DNA from: RYN-230 sp963770535
Lineage (GTDB): Bacteria; Actinomycetota; Actinomycetes; Streptosporangiales; Streptosporangiaceae
Direction: 5' to 3'
Length of the DNA: 64,000 bases
NCBI GenBank assembly: GCA_963770535.1
Contig: CAVYPZ010000003.1
Span: 1,798,001 to 1,862,000 of the forward strand
The notes beneath the pieces are model-generated. The model had not been told where the DNA came from. It saw only the letters and a list, made by a program, of their open reading frames with translations, and did no database searches. Shown here one piece after another: positions 1 to 7,261 of the stretch. A program made the position numbers and the translations under genes. The stretch's first letter is position 1. Each line of letters opens with the position of its first letter.

Positions 1-101
1 TGGTCGAGGCGCAGTTCAAGGCGGTGGCCCGGGCGCTGCGGGCGGCGGCGGCCCCGGATCCCCGGGCTCCCGGTATCCCCAGCACCAAGGGGGTCCTGTG
101 A
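1..101 (+). CDS. hisB: Imidazoleglycerol-phosphate dehydratase, C-terminal end only
   Basis: The window opens inside this gene. The last 32 codons, in frame from base 3, read VEAQFKAVARALR and end IPSTKGVL before TGA at 99-101. The EAQFKA helix and the final PSTKG motif are the normal C-terminus of HisB, which dehydrates imidazole glycerol phosphate in histidine synthesis. hisH follows 85 bp downstream on the same strand, as expected in an actinobacterial his operon. The N-terminal part lies outside the window. Confidence 0.85.
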   Translation, partial: VEAQFKAVARALRAAAAPDPRAPGIPSTKGVL

Positions 102-185
102 GTGCCGGCTGGCGGGGTCCTCGCGGTGAGCGCCGGCTGGGCGGGGTTCTGGTCGCCGGTCGGCGCGGACGCCCGGGGGAACACG

Positions 186-827
186 GTGAGCAGGCGGCCC
201 CGCGTCGCGGTGCTGGACTACGGGTCGGGAAACATCCGCTCCGCGCAGCGGGCCCTCCAGCGGGCCGGCGCGGACACCGAGGTCACGACCGACTTTGACA
301 TCGCGATGAACGCTGACGGGCTGGTGGTCCCGGGGGTTGGTGCGTTCGCGGCGTGCATGGCCGGGATCCGCGCGGTGCGCGGCGACCAGATCATCGACCG
401 GCGGCTGGCTGGTTCCCGCCCGGTGCTCGGCATCTGCGTCGGCATGCAGGTGATGTTCGGGGAAGGTGTGGAGCACGGCCAGCACACCGAGGGCTGCGGT
501 CAGTGGCCCGGCACCGTGCAGCGGCTGCATGCGCCGGTGCTGCCCCATATGGGGTGGAACACGGTGGACGCCGCTGGCCGCTCCCGCCTGCTGGCCGGCC
601 TCGACCCCGGCACTCGCTTCTACTTCGTCCACTCGTACGCGGCCCTGGCGCTGCCCATGCCGCCGTCCGAGCGGATGACGCCGCCGCTGATCAGCTGGGC
701 CACTCACGGGGAGCCGTTCATCGCGGCGGTGGAGAACGGCCCGCTGTCCGCGACGCAGTTTCACCCGGAGAAGTCCGGCGACGCGGGCGCCGCGTTGCTG
801 GCGAACTGGCTGGAGATGGTGCGATGA
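186..827 (+). CDS. hisH: Imidazole glycerol phosphate synthase, glutaminase subunit HisH
   Basis: This 213-residue class I glutamine amidotransferase supplies ammonia to HisF for imidazole ring closure. It starts VAVLDYGSGN and carries the nucleophile Cys84 in GICVGMQ, with His193 and Glu195 in QFHPEKS completing the triad. The length is normal for the family. GTG at 186 was chosen because GGGGGA lies just upstream and the conserved core begins a few residues later; an in-frame GTG at 102 would add 28 residues with no family likeness. Its stop overlaps the hisA start by 4 bp (ATGA), so the two genes are probably translationally coupled. HisF, its partner, is encoded at 2360. Confidence 0.95.
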   Translation: MSRRPRVAVLDYGSGNIRSAQRALQRAGADTEVTTDFDIAMNADGLVVPGVGAFAACMAGIRAVRGDQIIDRRLAGSRPVLGICVGMQVMFGEGVEHGQHTEGCGQWPGTVQRLHAPVLPHMGWNTVDAAGRSRLLAGLDPGTRFYFVHSYAALALPMPPSERMTPPLISWATHGEPFIAAVENGPLSATQFHPEKSGDAGAALLANWLEMVR

Positions 828-1690
828 CGCCCCGTGCCCCGCAGGACCGTGCCTCACGGGACAGTGCTGCACAGGACAGTGCCCCGCAGGACGGTGCTGC
901 ACAGGACGGTGCTGCACAGGACAGCGCCCCGCAGGACGGTGCTGCACAGGGCCGTGCGCCGGGGGACCGGGGGCTGACCTTGCTGCCTGCGGTGGACATA
1001 GCCGGCGGCAAGGCGGTCCGGCTGGTCCAGGGCGCCGCCGGAACCGAGACCGACTACGGGGCACCGCTGCAGGCCGCGCTGGCCTGGCAGGCGGCGGGTG
1101 CGCGATGGCTGCACCTGGTGGACCTGGACGCCGCGTTCGGCCGCGGGTCGAACGCGGAACTCCTCGCCTCGGTGGTCGGGCGGCTGGACATCGAGGTCGA
1201 ACTGTCCGGGGGCATCCGGGACGACGCATCCCTGGCCGCGGCGCTGGCCACGGGCTGCGCCCGGGTCAACGTCGGCACCGCCGCGCTGGAGAACCCGGAC
1301 TGGGTCCGGGCGGCCATCGCCCAGCATGGGGACAAGATCGCGGTGGGCCTGGATGTGCGCGGCACCAGGCTCGCCGCCCGGGGCTGGACCCGCGAGGGCG
1401 GCGAGTTGGACGAGGCGCTGGACCGGCTGGACGCCGACGGCTGCGCGCGGTACGTGGTCACCGACATCAGCAGGGACGGCATGCTGTCCGGGCCGAACCT
1501 CGACCTGCTGCGGCACGTCTGCGCCCGGACGGCGCGGCCGGTGATCGCCAGCGGCGGGGTGTCCAGTGTCGCCGACCTGGAGGCCATCGCTGCCCTGGTG
1601 CCGGACGGAGTGGAGGGCGCGATCGTGGGCAAGGCCCTGTACGCCGGGGTGTTCACCCTGGAGGAGGCGCTCAGGGCGGTGGCACCATGA
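824..1690 (+). CDS. hisA: Phosphoribosyl isomerase HisA/PriA with an N-terminal pentapeptide-repeat tail
   Basis: This (beta-alpha)8 barrel isomerase acts on ProFAR in histidine synthesis. In actinobacteria that lack trpF the same enzyme (PriA) usually also isomerises PRA for tryptophan; no trpF is seen with the trp genes here. The core begins near residue 51 (LTLLPAVDIAGGKAVRL) and holds the two expected catalytic aspartates in PAVDIAGG and VTDISRDGM, plus phosphate-binding SGGI and ASGG loops. The first 49 residues are unusual: nine five-residue repeats of the type AxQDx, giving 288 residues against about 240-250 for the family. A TTG near 980 could be the real start, which would leave the tail untranslated, but ATG at 824 overlaps the hisH stop in ATGA, favouring the long form. 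Confidence 0.93.
   Translation: MTPRAPQDRASRDSAAQDSAPQDGAAQDGAAQDSAPQDGAAQGRAPGDRGLTLLPAVDIAGGKAVRLVQGAAGTETDYGAPLQAALAWQAAGARWLHLVDLDAAFGRGSNAELLASVVGRLDIEVELSGGIRDDASLAAALATGCARVNVGTAALENPDWVRAAIAQHGDKIAVGLDVRGTRLAARGWTREGGELDEALDRLDADGCARYVVTDISRDGMLSGPNLDLLRHVCARTARPVIASGGVSSVADLEAIAALVPDGVEGAIVGKALYAGVFTLEEALRAVAP
836..970 (+). repeat. Nine tandem 15-bp units at the 5' end of hisA
   Basis: Nine units of 15 bp lie end to end, with consensus close to GCTGCACAGGACGGT. Each encodes one pentapeptide (APQDR, ASRDS, AAQDS, APQDG, AAQDG, AAQDS, APQDG, AAQGR, APGDR). The units differ by a few bases and stay in frame throughout, so copy-number change would keep hisA open. Confidence 0.93.
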
Positions 1691-2079
1691 CGCGCCGGGT
1701 CCTGACCGGGACCGAGTGGGAGCCGGTGGTCGGGTACAGCCGTGCGGTGGCGGCCGGCGACTACGTGTTCATGGCCGGCTGCACATCGGTGGTGGGTGCG
1801 GAGTTCGTGCACGACGGCGACGCGTACGCGCAGACCGCCCAGGCGCTGCGGAACGTCGCGGCCGGGCTGGAACCCCTCGGCCTCAGCCTCGCCGATGTGG
1901 TGCAGACCCGGATACTCGTCACCGACATCTCCCGCTGGCAGGAGTACGGCCAGGCGCATCGCGAGGCGTTCGGTGACACCATGCCCGCCGCCACCATGAT
2001 CGAGATTGCCCGGCTGGTCGACCCCCGGATGCTGGTTGAGGTGGAGGCCATCGCCTACCGCCCCGGGATCGGCGCCTGA
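1687..2079 (+). CDS. RidA/YjgF-family protein in the his operon
   Basis: This 130-residue protein has the RidA (YjgF/UK114) fold signature: an N-terminal GYSRAV, a central VFMAGCTS, and the C-terminal stretch PAATMIEIARLVDPRMLVEV. Family members hydrolyse reactive enamine/imine intermediates or act on related small ligands. The conserved Arg-Leu-Val-Asp-Pro segment is typical of the actinobacterial subgroup found beside hisA. ATG at 1687 overlaps the hisA stop by 4 bp, so it is co-translated with hisA. Its exact substrate cannot be read from the sequence. The gap to hisF is 280 bp and contains a large hairpin. Confidence 0.85.
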   Translation: MTRRVLTGTEWEPVVGYSRAVAAGDYVFMAGCTSVVGAEFVHDGDAYAQTAQALRNVAAGLEPLGLSLADVVQTRILVTDISRWQEYGQAHREAFGDTMPAATMIEIARLVDPRMLVEVEAIAYRPGIGA

Positions 2080-2185
2080 TGCCCCCGCGAGCGGCCGTGC
2101 CCGCCGTCCTTGGCCGCCCCGTGCAGGCTTCGGCGCCCCACGCTTGCGCGGCCCACTCCCCGGCACCCCCGTCCCCGGTCCCGCC

Positions 2186-2241
2186 GATCGTGATCAAACG
2201 ATTGGTGGTGCCAGGACACCACCAATCGTTTGATCACGATC
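2186..2241. repeat. Perfect 25-bp inverted repeat between the ridA-like gene and hisF
   Basis: The arms 2186-2210 and 2217-2241 are exact reverse complements, separated by the 6-base loop CCAGGA. The left arm begins GATCGTGATCAAACG and is much richer in A+T than its surroundings. As RNA it would form one uninterrupted 25-bp stem. No run of U follows, so it does not look like a standard terminator. It could be a processing site, an attenuator or a mobile palindromic element. Confidence 0.95.
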
Positions 2242-2359
2242 CGGGCTTGGGACGGCAGTGGCCTCGGGGGGCAGTTGTGACTAGCCGGGGCAGCCGCGGC
2301 GGAAGCAGGCGGGCGGGGAGCCTGGCGGGCCGGGACCGGGACCGGGACCGGGGGACGCC

Positions 2360-3226
2360 ATGACCGTGGCGGTGCGGGTGATTCCCTGCCTCGACGTGGA
2401 CGCGGGGCGGGTGGTGAAAGGCGTCAACTTCCGCGATCTGCGTGACGCGGGTGACCCGGTGGAACTGGCCGCCGCCTACGACGCGGAAGGTGCCGACGAG
2501 CTGGTGTTCCTGGACATCACCGCGTCCAGCGGTGACCGGGAGACCATGATCGACGTGGTGGGCCGGACCGCCGACCAGGTGTTCATCCCGCTCACCGTGG
2601 GTGGCGGGGTGCGCAGCGTGGGGGACGTGGACCGGCTGCTGCGGGCCGGCGCGGACAAGGTGTCGCTGAACACGGCGGCCATCGCCCGCCCGGAACTGCT
2701 CGCGGAGGCGGCCAGGCGGTTCGGCTCGCAGTGCGTGGTGCTGTCCGTGGACGCCCGCCGGGTGACTGATGGGGCCAGAGGGACTGATGTGACTGCTGGG
2801 TCTGCTGGGCCTGCTGGGTCTGGCGGGGGTGGGGGTGGGGGTGGGATGGCAGGCCGGGGGGATGTTCCGGCCGCCGGGGCGGCGCGGTTCGAGGTGACCA
2901 CGCACGGCGGGCGCCGGGGCACCGGGATCGACGCTGTGGAGTGGGCAGCCCGGGGCGCAGAGCTGGGCGTCGGTGAGATCCTGCTCAATTCCATGGACGC
3001 GGATGGCACCAAGGCCGGCTTCGACCTGGAACTCATCAGCGCCGTGCGGGCGGTCGTGACCGTGCCCATCATCGCCAGCGGCGGGGCCGGTGAGCTGGCC
3101 CACTTCGCCCCCGCGGTCGGGGCGGGAGCGGACGCCGTGCTGGCGGCCAGCGTGTTCCACTTCGGCCAGCTGCGAATCTGTGAGGTCAAGGAGGCCCTGC
3201 GGGGCGCCGGGCAGCCGGTCAGGTAA
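2360..3226 (+). CDS. hisF: Imidazole glycerol phosphate synthase, cyclase subunit HisF, with a Gly-rich insertion
   Basis: HisF is the barrel subunit that joins PRFAR and ammonia to give imidazole glycerol phosphate and AICAR. The catalytic Asp in IPCLDVDAGRVVKG and the second Asp in VLSVDARR are present, as are phosphate loops GGGVRS and ASGGAG. GGGGGA sits just before ATG 2360. The protein is 288 residues, about 30 longer than usual. The excess is a low-complexity run (about residues 136-172, including eight consecutive glycines) between SVDARR and FEVTTHGGR, encoded by short G-rich and TGCTGGGTC-type repeats at about 2764-2850. Both catalytic aspartates and the barrel strands are intact, so activity is likely. 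Confidence 0.94.
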   Translation: MTVAVRVIPCLDVDAGRVVKGVNFRDLRDAGDPVELAAAYDAEGADELVFLDITASSGDRETMIDVVGRTADQVFIPLTVGGGVRSVGDVDRLLRAGADKVSLNTAAIARPELLAEAARRFGSQCVVLSVDARRVTDGARGTDVTAGSAGPAGSGGGGGGGGMAGRGDVPAAGAARFEVTTHGGRRGTGIDAVEWAARGAELGVGEILLNSMDADGTKAGFDLELISAVRAVVTVPIIASGGAGELAHFAPAVGAGADAVLAASVFHFGQLRICEVKEALRGAGQPVR

Positions 3227-3300
3227 CCCGGGGGCCACGCCCGTCAGGCAGCCCGCTGGGCAGCACACCAGCCGCCCGCCCCGCACATCCAGCCCGTCAC

Positions 3301-4050
3301 TCACCCGACGTGCGCGCCCAGGCCGGCCGACAGGGCGGCGCCCACGATACCGGCGTCGTTCTGCATCGCCGCGGGCACCACCGTGGCCCGCAACGAGGTC
3401 AGCAGCGGCAGGAACTTGTCCGCCTTGCGGCTGATCCCGCCACCGATGATGATCAGGTCCGGCGCGGTCAGCCCCTCCACGTGGTGCAGGTACTCGTCGA
3501 CCCGCCCGGCCCACTTGCCCCAGCTGAGATCATGCAGTTCCTTGGCCCGCTCCGAGGCGCGAGTCTCCGCGTCGCGGCCGCGGACCTCGATGTGGCCCAG
3601 CTCGGTGTTCGGGACCAGGACCCCGTCCCGGAACAGGGCGCTCCCGATGCCCGTGCCGAAGGTCAGCATCAGGACCGTGCCCTGGTGCCCGGCTCCCGCG
3701 CCGAACTTCATCTCGGCCAGGCCGGCCGCGTCGGCGTCGTTGATAAGTGACACCGGCACGCCGGCCGCCTTGCTGAACAGGGCCCGGGTGTCCAGCCCGA
3801 TCCAGGCGGGGTCCAGGTTGGCCGCGGTCATCGTGACGCCGTTCACGACGACGCCGGGAAACGCGACACCCACCGGCCCTGTCCAGCCGAAGTTCTTGAC
3901 ATGCTGCGCCACCACGGTCGCGACCGCGTCGGGCAGGGCCGGGCGGGGCGTCTCCACCTTGACCCGCTCGGTGAGCAAGGTTCCCCTGGACGTGTCAACT
4001 GGCGCGGCCTTGATGCCCGTGCCCCCGATGTCGATGCCGAGTACCTGCAC
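3301..4050 (-). CDS. ppgK: Polyphosphate glucokinase (ROK family)
   Basis: This 249-residue sugar kinase begins VQVLGIDIGGTGIKAA, the ROK phosphate-binding start found in actinobacterial polyphosphate/ATP glucokinases. It has the sugar-binding NDADAAGLAE motif, a second phosphate loop TFGTGIGSALF, and a C-terminal IIIGGGISRKADKF adenosine motif. The ELGHIEVRGRDAE stretch is typical of PpgK. It phosphorylates glucose using polyphosphate or ATP in the cytoplasm. GTG at 4050 was chosen because GGAGGG lies 7 nt upstream. It converges on hisF with a 74-bp gap and diverges from the phosphonate genes at 4273. Confidence 0.92.
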   Translation of the reverse strand: MQVLGIDIGGTGIKAAPVDTSRGTLLTERVKVETPRPALPDAVATVVAQHVKNFGWTGPVGVAFPGVVVNGVTMTAANLDPAWIGLDTRALFSKAAGVPVSLINDADAAGLAEMKFGAGAGHQGTVLMLTFGTGIGSALFRDGVLVPNTELGHIEVRGRDAETRASERAKELHDLSWGKWAGRVDEYLHHVEGLTAPDLIIIGGGISRKADKFLPLLTSLRATVVPAAMQNDAGIVGAALSAGLGAHVG

Positions 4051-4135
4051 TGCACAGCCCTCCGTTCGCCCGCGTATCCCCCCGGCGCGGCGGGGCCGCA
4101 GCGAGAGACCAACTCCATGGTGTGCTATCGGCTGA

Positions 4136-4210
4136 CCGGGTAGTACCCGGGTGCCCTGGATTATGACCCAGCAGCTGAAGTTTTCCGCCGTTGGGCCACC
4201 GGGTACCCGG
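4136..4210. promoter_or_regulatory. Two related palindromes in the ppgK / FAD oxidoreductase divergent region
   Basis: CCGGGTAGTACCCGG at 4136-4150 and CCGGGTACCCGG at 4199-4210 are both perfect palindromes built on CCGGGTA. Their centres are about 61 bp apart, and both lie between two divergent start codons. They are good candidates for the operator of an unidentified regulator of ppgK or, more likely, of the phosphonate genes. No regulator is encoded nearby. Confidence 0.5.
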
Positions 4211-4272
4211 GGTTCAGGCCCGCGACACCGCGCGGCGCTTGACTGAGAGTCCTGGCTGGGGAGGCCGCGCGG

Positions 4273-5388
4273 ATGTCGGTCGTGGTGGTGGGCGGGGGGG
4301 TGCTGGGCTTCATGCACGCCCTGGAGGCCCGCCAGCGGGGTCACCCGGTGGCCCACCTCGAACGCGAACCCGGCTCCCGGGGCGCGAGCGTCCGCAACTT
4401 CGGCCTGATCTGGGTCAGCGGCCGCGCGGGCGGTCCGGAGCTGGACCTGGCCCGCCGGGCGCGGGAGCGGTGGGCGCAGATCGCGGCGCAGGTGCCGGGC
4501 ACCGGCTTCCGCCCCAACGGCTCTCTCACACTGGCCTGCGACGACGCCGAACTGGGGCTGCTCAAGGAGGCCGCGGCCCGCCCGGACGCGGCCCTGCGCG
4601 ATTACGAGCTGCTCGACCCGGCCGGGGTCCGGGCGGTTAACCCGGCTCTGCGTGGCGAGTTCGCAGGCGGGCTGCTGTGCCGGGCGGACGCCGCCGTGGA
4701 GCCGCGCCTGGTGCCGGCGGCGCTGCGTGCCCATCTGCTGGACGGCACGTCGGCGCTGCCCCCGTATCAATGGCTACCGGGCCGCGAGGCCGTCGAGCTG
4801 GCCCCGCACGCGGTGCGGGACCATACCGGTGCCTGGCACCGCGCCGACCTGGTCGTGCTCTGCCCCGGCGCCGCACATACCGGGATTGCAGGCCCGCACC
4901 TGGCCTCGTACGGCCAGCCGCCGGTCCGCCGGGTCCGGCTGCAGATGATGCAGACCGCGCCACTGGACACCGGGCTGACCACCTCCGTCGCCGACGGTGA
5001 CTCCATGCGTTACTACCCCGCTTACGACCTGCCGGGCCGCCGGCGCCTGGCCCCGCAGGCCCCCGCGGCTGCCCGGGTCAGCGCCCAGCTGCTGCTGGTC
5101 CAGCGGCTGGATGGCAGCCTCACGATCGGGGATACGCACGAGTACGCGGAACCATTCCCGTTCGATGTCGGGGAAGATGCGTATGAGCACCTGCTGGCCG
5201 TGGCCGCGCGGCTCCTGGGCACTGCGCTGCCGCCGGTACGGCGGCGCTGGGCCGGGGTCTACAGCCAGGTCACCGGCACCGAGCTCTACCACCGCTCCGA
5301 GGTGGCGCCCGGCGTGGTCCTGGTCACCGGGCCCGGTGGCCGCGGCATGACCTGCGCGCCGGCCATCGCGGAGCAGACGTTCGGCTGA
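4273..5388 (+). CDS. TIGR03364-type FAD-dependent oxidoreductase, probable aminophosphonate oxidase
   Basis: The 371-residue protein starts VVVVGGGVLGFMHALEA, a dinucleotide-binding fold, followed by GASVRNFGLIWVSGR, and ends with GPGGRGMTCAPAIAEQ, all features of the glycine-oxidase-like DAO superfamily. The overall pattern matches the subgroup (TIGR03364) that is found beside phosphonatase-like hydrolases and phosphonate importers. In that setting it would oxidise 2-aminoethylphosphonate or an N-methyl form to phosphonoacetaldehyde, replacing the PhnW transaminase. GGGGAGG lies just before ATG 4273. The hydrolase gene begins 31 bp downstream. The substrate is inferred from context, not from active-site residues. 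Confidence 0.8.
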   Translation: MSVVVVGGGVLGFMHALEARQRGHPVAHLEREPGSRGASVRNFGLIWVSGRAGGPELDLARRARERWAQIAAQVPGTGFRPNGSLTLACDDAELGLLKEAAARPDAALRDYELLDPAGVRAVNPALRGEFAGGLLCRADAAVEPRLVPAALRAHLLDGTSALPPYQWLPGREAVELAPHAVRDHTGAWHRADLVVLCPGAAHTGIAGPHLASYGQPPVRRVRLQMMQTAPLDTGLTTSVADGDSMRYYPAYDLPGRRRLAPQAPAAARVSAQLLLVQRLDGSLTIGDTHEYAEPFPFDVGEDAYEHLLAVAARLLGTALPPVRRRWAGVYSQVTGTELYHRSEVAPGVVLVTGPGGRGMTCAPAIAEQTFG

Positions 5389-5419
5389 CCGCAGGCCGCA
5401 GAGTCCCGGGAGGGTGCAG

Positions 5420-6103
5420 ATGACCGGCATCACGATCGCGTGCCTGGACATGGCCGGCACCACGGTCGCAGACGACGGCAGCGTGATGACCGCGTTCACC
5501 GACGCGCTGGACCGCTTCGGCCCGGCCCGGGGCAGCGCGGCGCACGAGGAGGCGATGCGGATCGTGCACGCCACCATGGGCCAGTCGAAGATCGCGGTCT
5601 TCCGCGAGATCCTCGGCGATGAGGCCACCGCCCAGCACGCCAACGACGTCTTCGAGGAGGCCTACGCCGCGGAGGTGGCCGCGGGGCGGGTTACCGCGCT
5701 GCCCGGGGCGGCCGGGGTGATCACCGCGCTGTGCGACGCGGGCATCCAGGTGTGCCTGCTCACCGGCTTCTCGCCGGCGACGCGGGATGCGGTTATCGAC
5801 CGTCTCGGCTGGCAGCCGCTGATCGACCTCGCCCTGTCCCCGGCCGACGCGGGGCGCGGCCGGCCCTGGCCCGACCTGCCGCTGACCGCGCTGCTGCGGC
5901 TGGGTGGCGGCGCGGTCACCGAGCTGGCGGTGGTCGGCGACACCCCGAGCGACATCGAGTCGGGCCGCCGCGCCGGGGCGGGGCTGGTGGCCGGCGTCCT
6001 CACCGGCCGGACGACCCGGGAGGAGCTCGAGGCAGCCAAGGCCGCGCATGTGCTGGACACGATCGCCGACCTGCTGCCCCTGGTCGGGATCACCGCTGGC
6101 TAG
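5420..6103 (+). CDS. Phosphonatase-like HAD hydrolase (TIGR03351 type)
   Basis: This 227-residue HAD-superfamily protein has the special phosphonatase motif DMAGTTV near residue 9, where ordinary HADs have DxDx(T/V). It keeps a cap-domain lysine in MGQSKIAVFRE at the place where PhnX forms its Schiff base with phosphonoacetaldehyde. Motif II is LLTGFSP and the C-terminal acid motif is VGDTPSDIESG. These features predict cleavage of the C-P bond of phosphonoacetaldehyde or a close analogue. ATG 5420 was preferred to GTG 5414 because GGGAGGG then sits 6 nt upstream. It follows the FAD oxidoreductase closely, consistent with a two-step pathway. Confidence 0.85.
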   Translation: MTGITIACLDMAGTTVADDGSVMTAFTDALDRFGPARGSAAHEEAMRIVHATMGQSKIAVFREILGDEATAQHANDVFEEAYAAEVAAGRVTALPGAAGVITALCDAGIQVCLLTGFSPATRDAVIDRLGWQPLIDLALSPADAGRGRPWPDLPLTALLRLGGGAVTELAVVGDTPSDIESGRRAGAGLVAGVLTGRTTREELEAAKAAHVLDTIADLLPLVGITAG

Positions 6104-6134
6104 AGCGCGGGCACCGGCCTGCCGGGGCCAGCTT

Positions 6135-6150
6135 CCCCGCCCGGGCGGGG
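6135..6150. terminator. GC palindrome between convergent phosphonate operons
   Basis: CCCCGCCCGGGCGGGG is a perfect 16-bp palindrome in the 68-bp gap between the hydrolase (+) and the ABC ATPase (-). Its place between two converging transcripts suggests a bidirectional terminator, but the loop would be very tight and no T-run follows. Confidence 0.35.
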
Positions 6151-6171
6151 CGCGGCGGTCAGGGTCGCGAA

Positions 6172-7260
6172 CTAGCGCTCGGCGACCATGACCGGCGCGC
6201 CGGCCAGGCTGACATCCACCGGGTCGCCCGGCGCAAGCCCGGCAGCCTCGGCGCTCTGCTGGTCCACCTGCACGACCACGTCCCCGGACAGCCGGACGCT
6301 GACCCTCGTCAGCTGGCCGAGGAAGGTGCGGCCCACCACGATCCCGTTGCCGGACGGGCTGGCCACGATGCGCAGGCCCTCAGGCCTGACCAGGACGTCT
6401 ACGCCCGCCGCCGGGCGTTCCCGGCGAGGTGTCAGATCCGCGGCGAGCGCGGACGCGCCGAGCAGCTCCAGCATGCCGGCCGGGATCCGGTTCATGATCC
6501 CGACAAACTCCGCAACGAAGGGCGTCGCGGGCCGGTCATACAGCTCGTCCGGAGTCGCGATCTGCTCCAGAGCGCCGTCGCGCATCACGCCCACCCGGTC
6601 CGCCATGGACAGGGCCTCCTCCTGGTCGTGGGTGACGAACAGGGTGGTGGTGCCGAGCCGCTGCTGCAGGGACCGGATCTGCTCGCGCAGCTGCAGCCGG
6701 ACCTTGGCGTCCAGCGCGGACAGCGGCTCGTCGAGGAGCAGGACCCGGGGCTCGATGGCCAGCGCCCGGGCCAGCGCGACCCGCTGCTGCTGGCCGCCGG
6801 ACAGCTGGTGCGGGTACTGCTTGCCCTGCGGGGCCAGGCCCACCATGTCGAGCAGGGCGGCGGCCCGCCGCTGCCGCTCGGCGGAGCCGAGCCGCCGCAT
6901 CCGCAGCCCGAAGCTCACGTTGTCCAGCGCCGACATGTTTGGGAACAAGCTGTAGCTCTGGAACACCATGCCCATGTCCCGCTTGGCCGCCGGGATGCCC
7001 GACACGTCCCGGCCGTCCACCTGCACGCTCCCCGAGTCCGCGGTCTCGAAGCCGGCCAGGATCCGCAGCGCGGTGGTCTTGCCGCACCCGGACGGGCCGA
7101 GCAGGGCCACCAGTTCCCCGGGAGCGAGCCGCAGGGTCAGCCCGTCCAGGGCCCGCACCGTGCCGAAGGACCGGGACAGGTTCCGCAGCTCCACGGTGGC
7201 CCCGGAGCCGCTGTGGACGGTGCCGTCCGCCTGGCTGCCGCCGGCCGCCTTCGTGGTCAT
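6172..7260 (-). CDS. ABC importer ATP-binding protein, probable aminoethylphosphonate uptake
   Basis: The 362-residue protein has Walker A GPSGCGKTT, Q-loop FQSYSLFP, signature LSGGQQQR, Walker B VLLLDEPLSALD and H-loop VTHDQEE, followed by a C-terminal TOBE domain (about residues 270-362). This is the spermidine/iron/phosphonate type of ATPase. It lies 1 bp downstream of the second permease gene and completes an SBP-permease-permease-ATPase operon. The family alone would also fit polyamine or ferric uptake; the convergent phosphonatase-like genes point to aminoethylphosphonate. Confidence 0.85.
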   Translation of the reverse strand: MTTKAAGGSQADGTVHSGSGATVELRNLSRSFGTVRALDGLTLRLAPGELVALLGPSGCGKTTALRILAGFETADSGSVQVDGRDVSGIPAAKRDMGMVFQSYSLFPNMSALDNVSFGLRMRRLGSAERQRRAAALLDMVGLAPQGKQYPHQLSGGQQQRVALARALAIEPRVLLLDEPLSALDAKVRLQLREQIRSLQQRLGTTTLFVTHDQEEALSMADRVGVMRDGALEQIATPDELYDRPATPFVAEFVGIMNRIPAGMLELLGASALAADLTPRRERPAAGVDVLVRPEGLRIVASPSGNGIVVGRTFLGQLTRVSVRLSGDVVVQVDQQSAEAAGLAPGDPVDVSLAGAPVMVAER

Positions 7261-7261
7261 G

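Noticed and set aside
2186..2241. Intrinsic terminator for the hisH-hisA-ridA part of the operon
   Set aside because: The stem is strong, but no U-tract follows and hisF downstream lacks an obvious promoter of its own; kept as a structured repeat instead.
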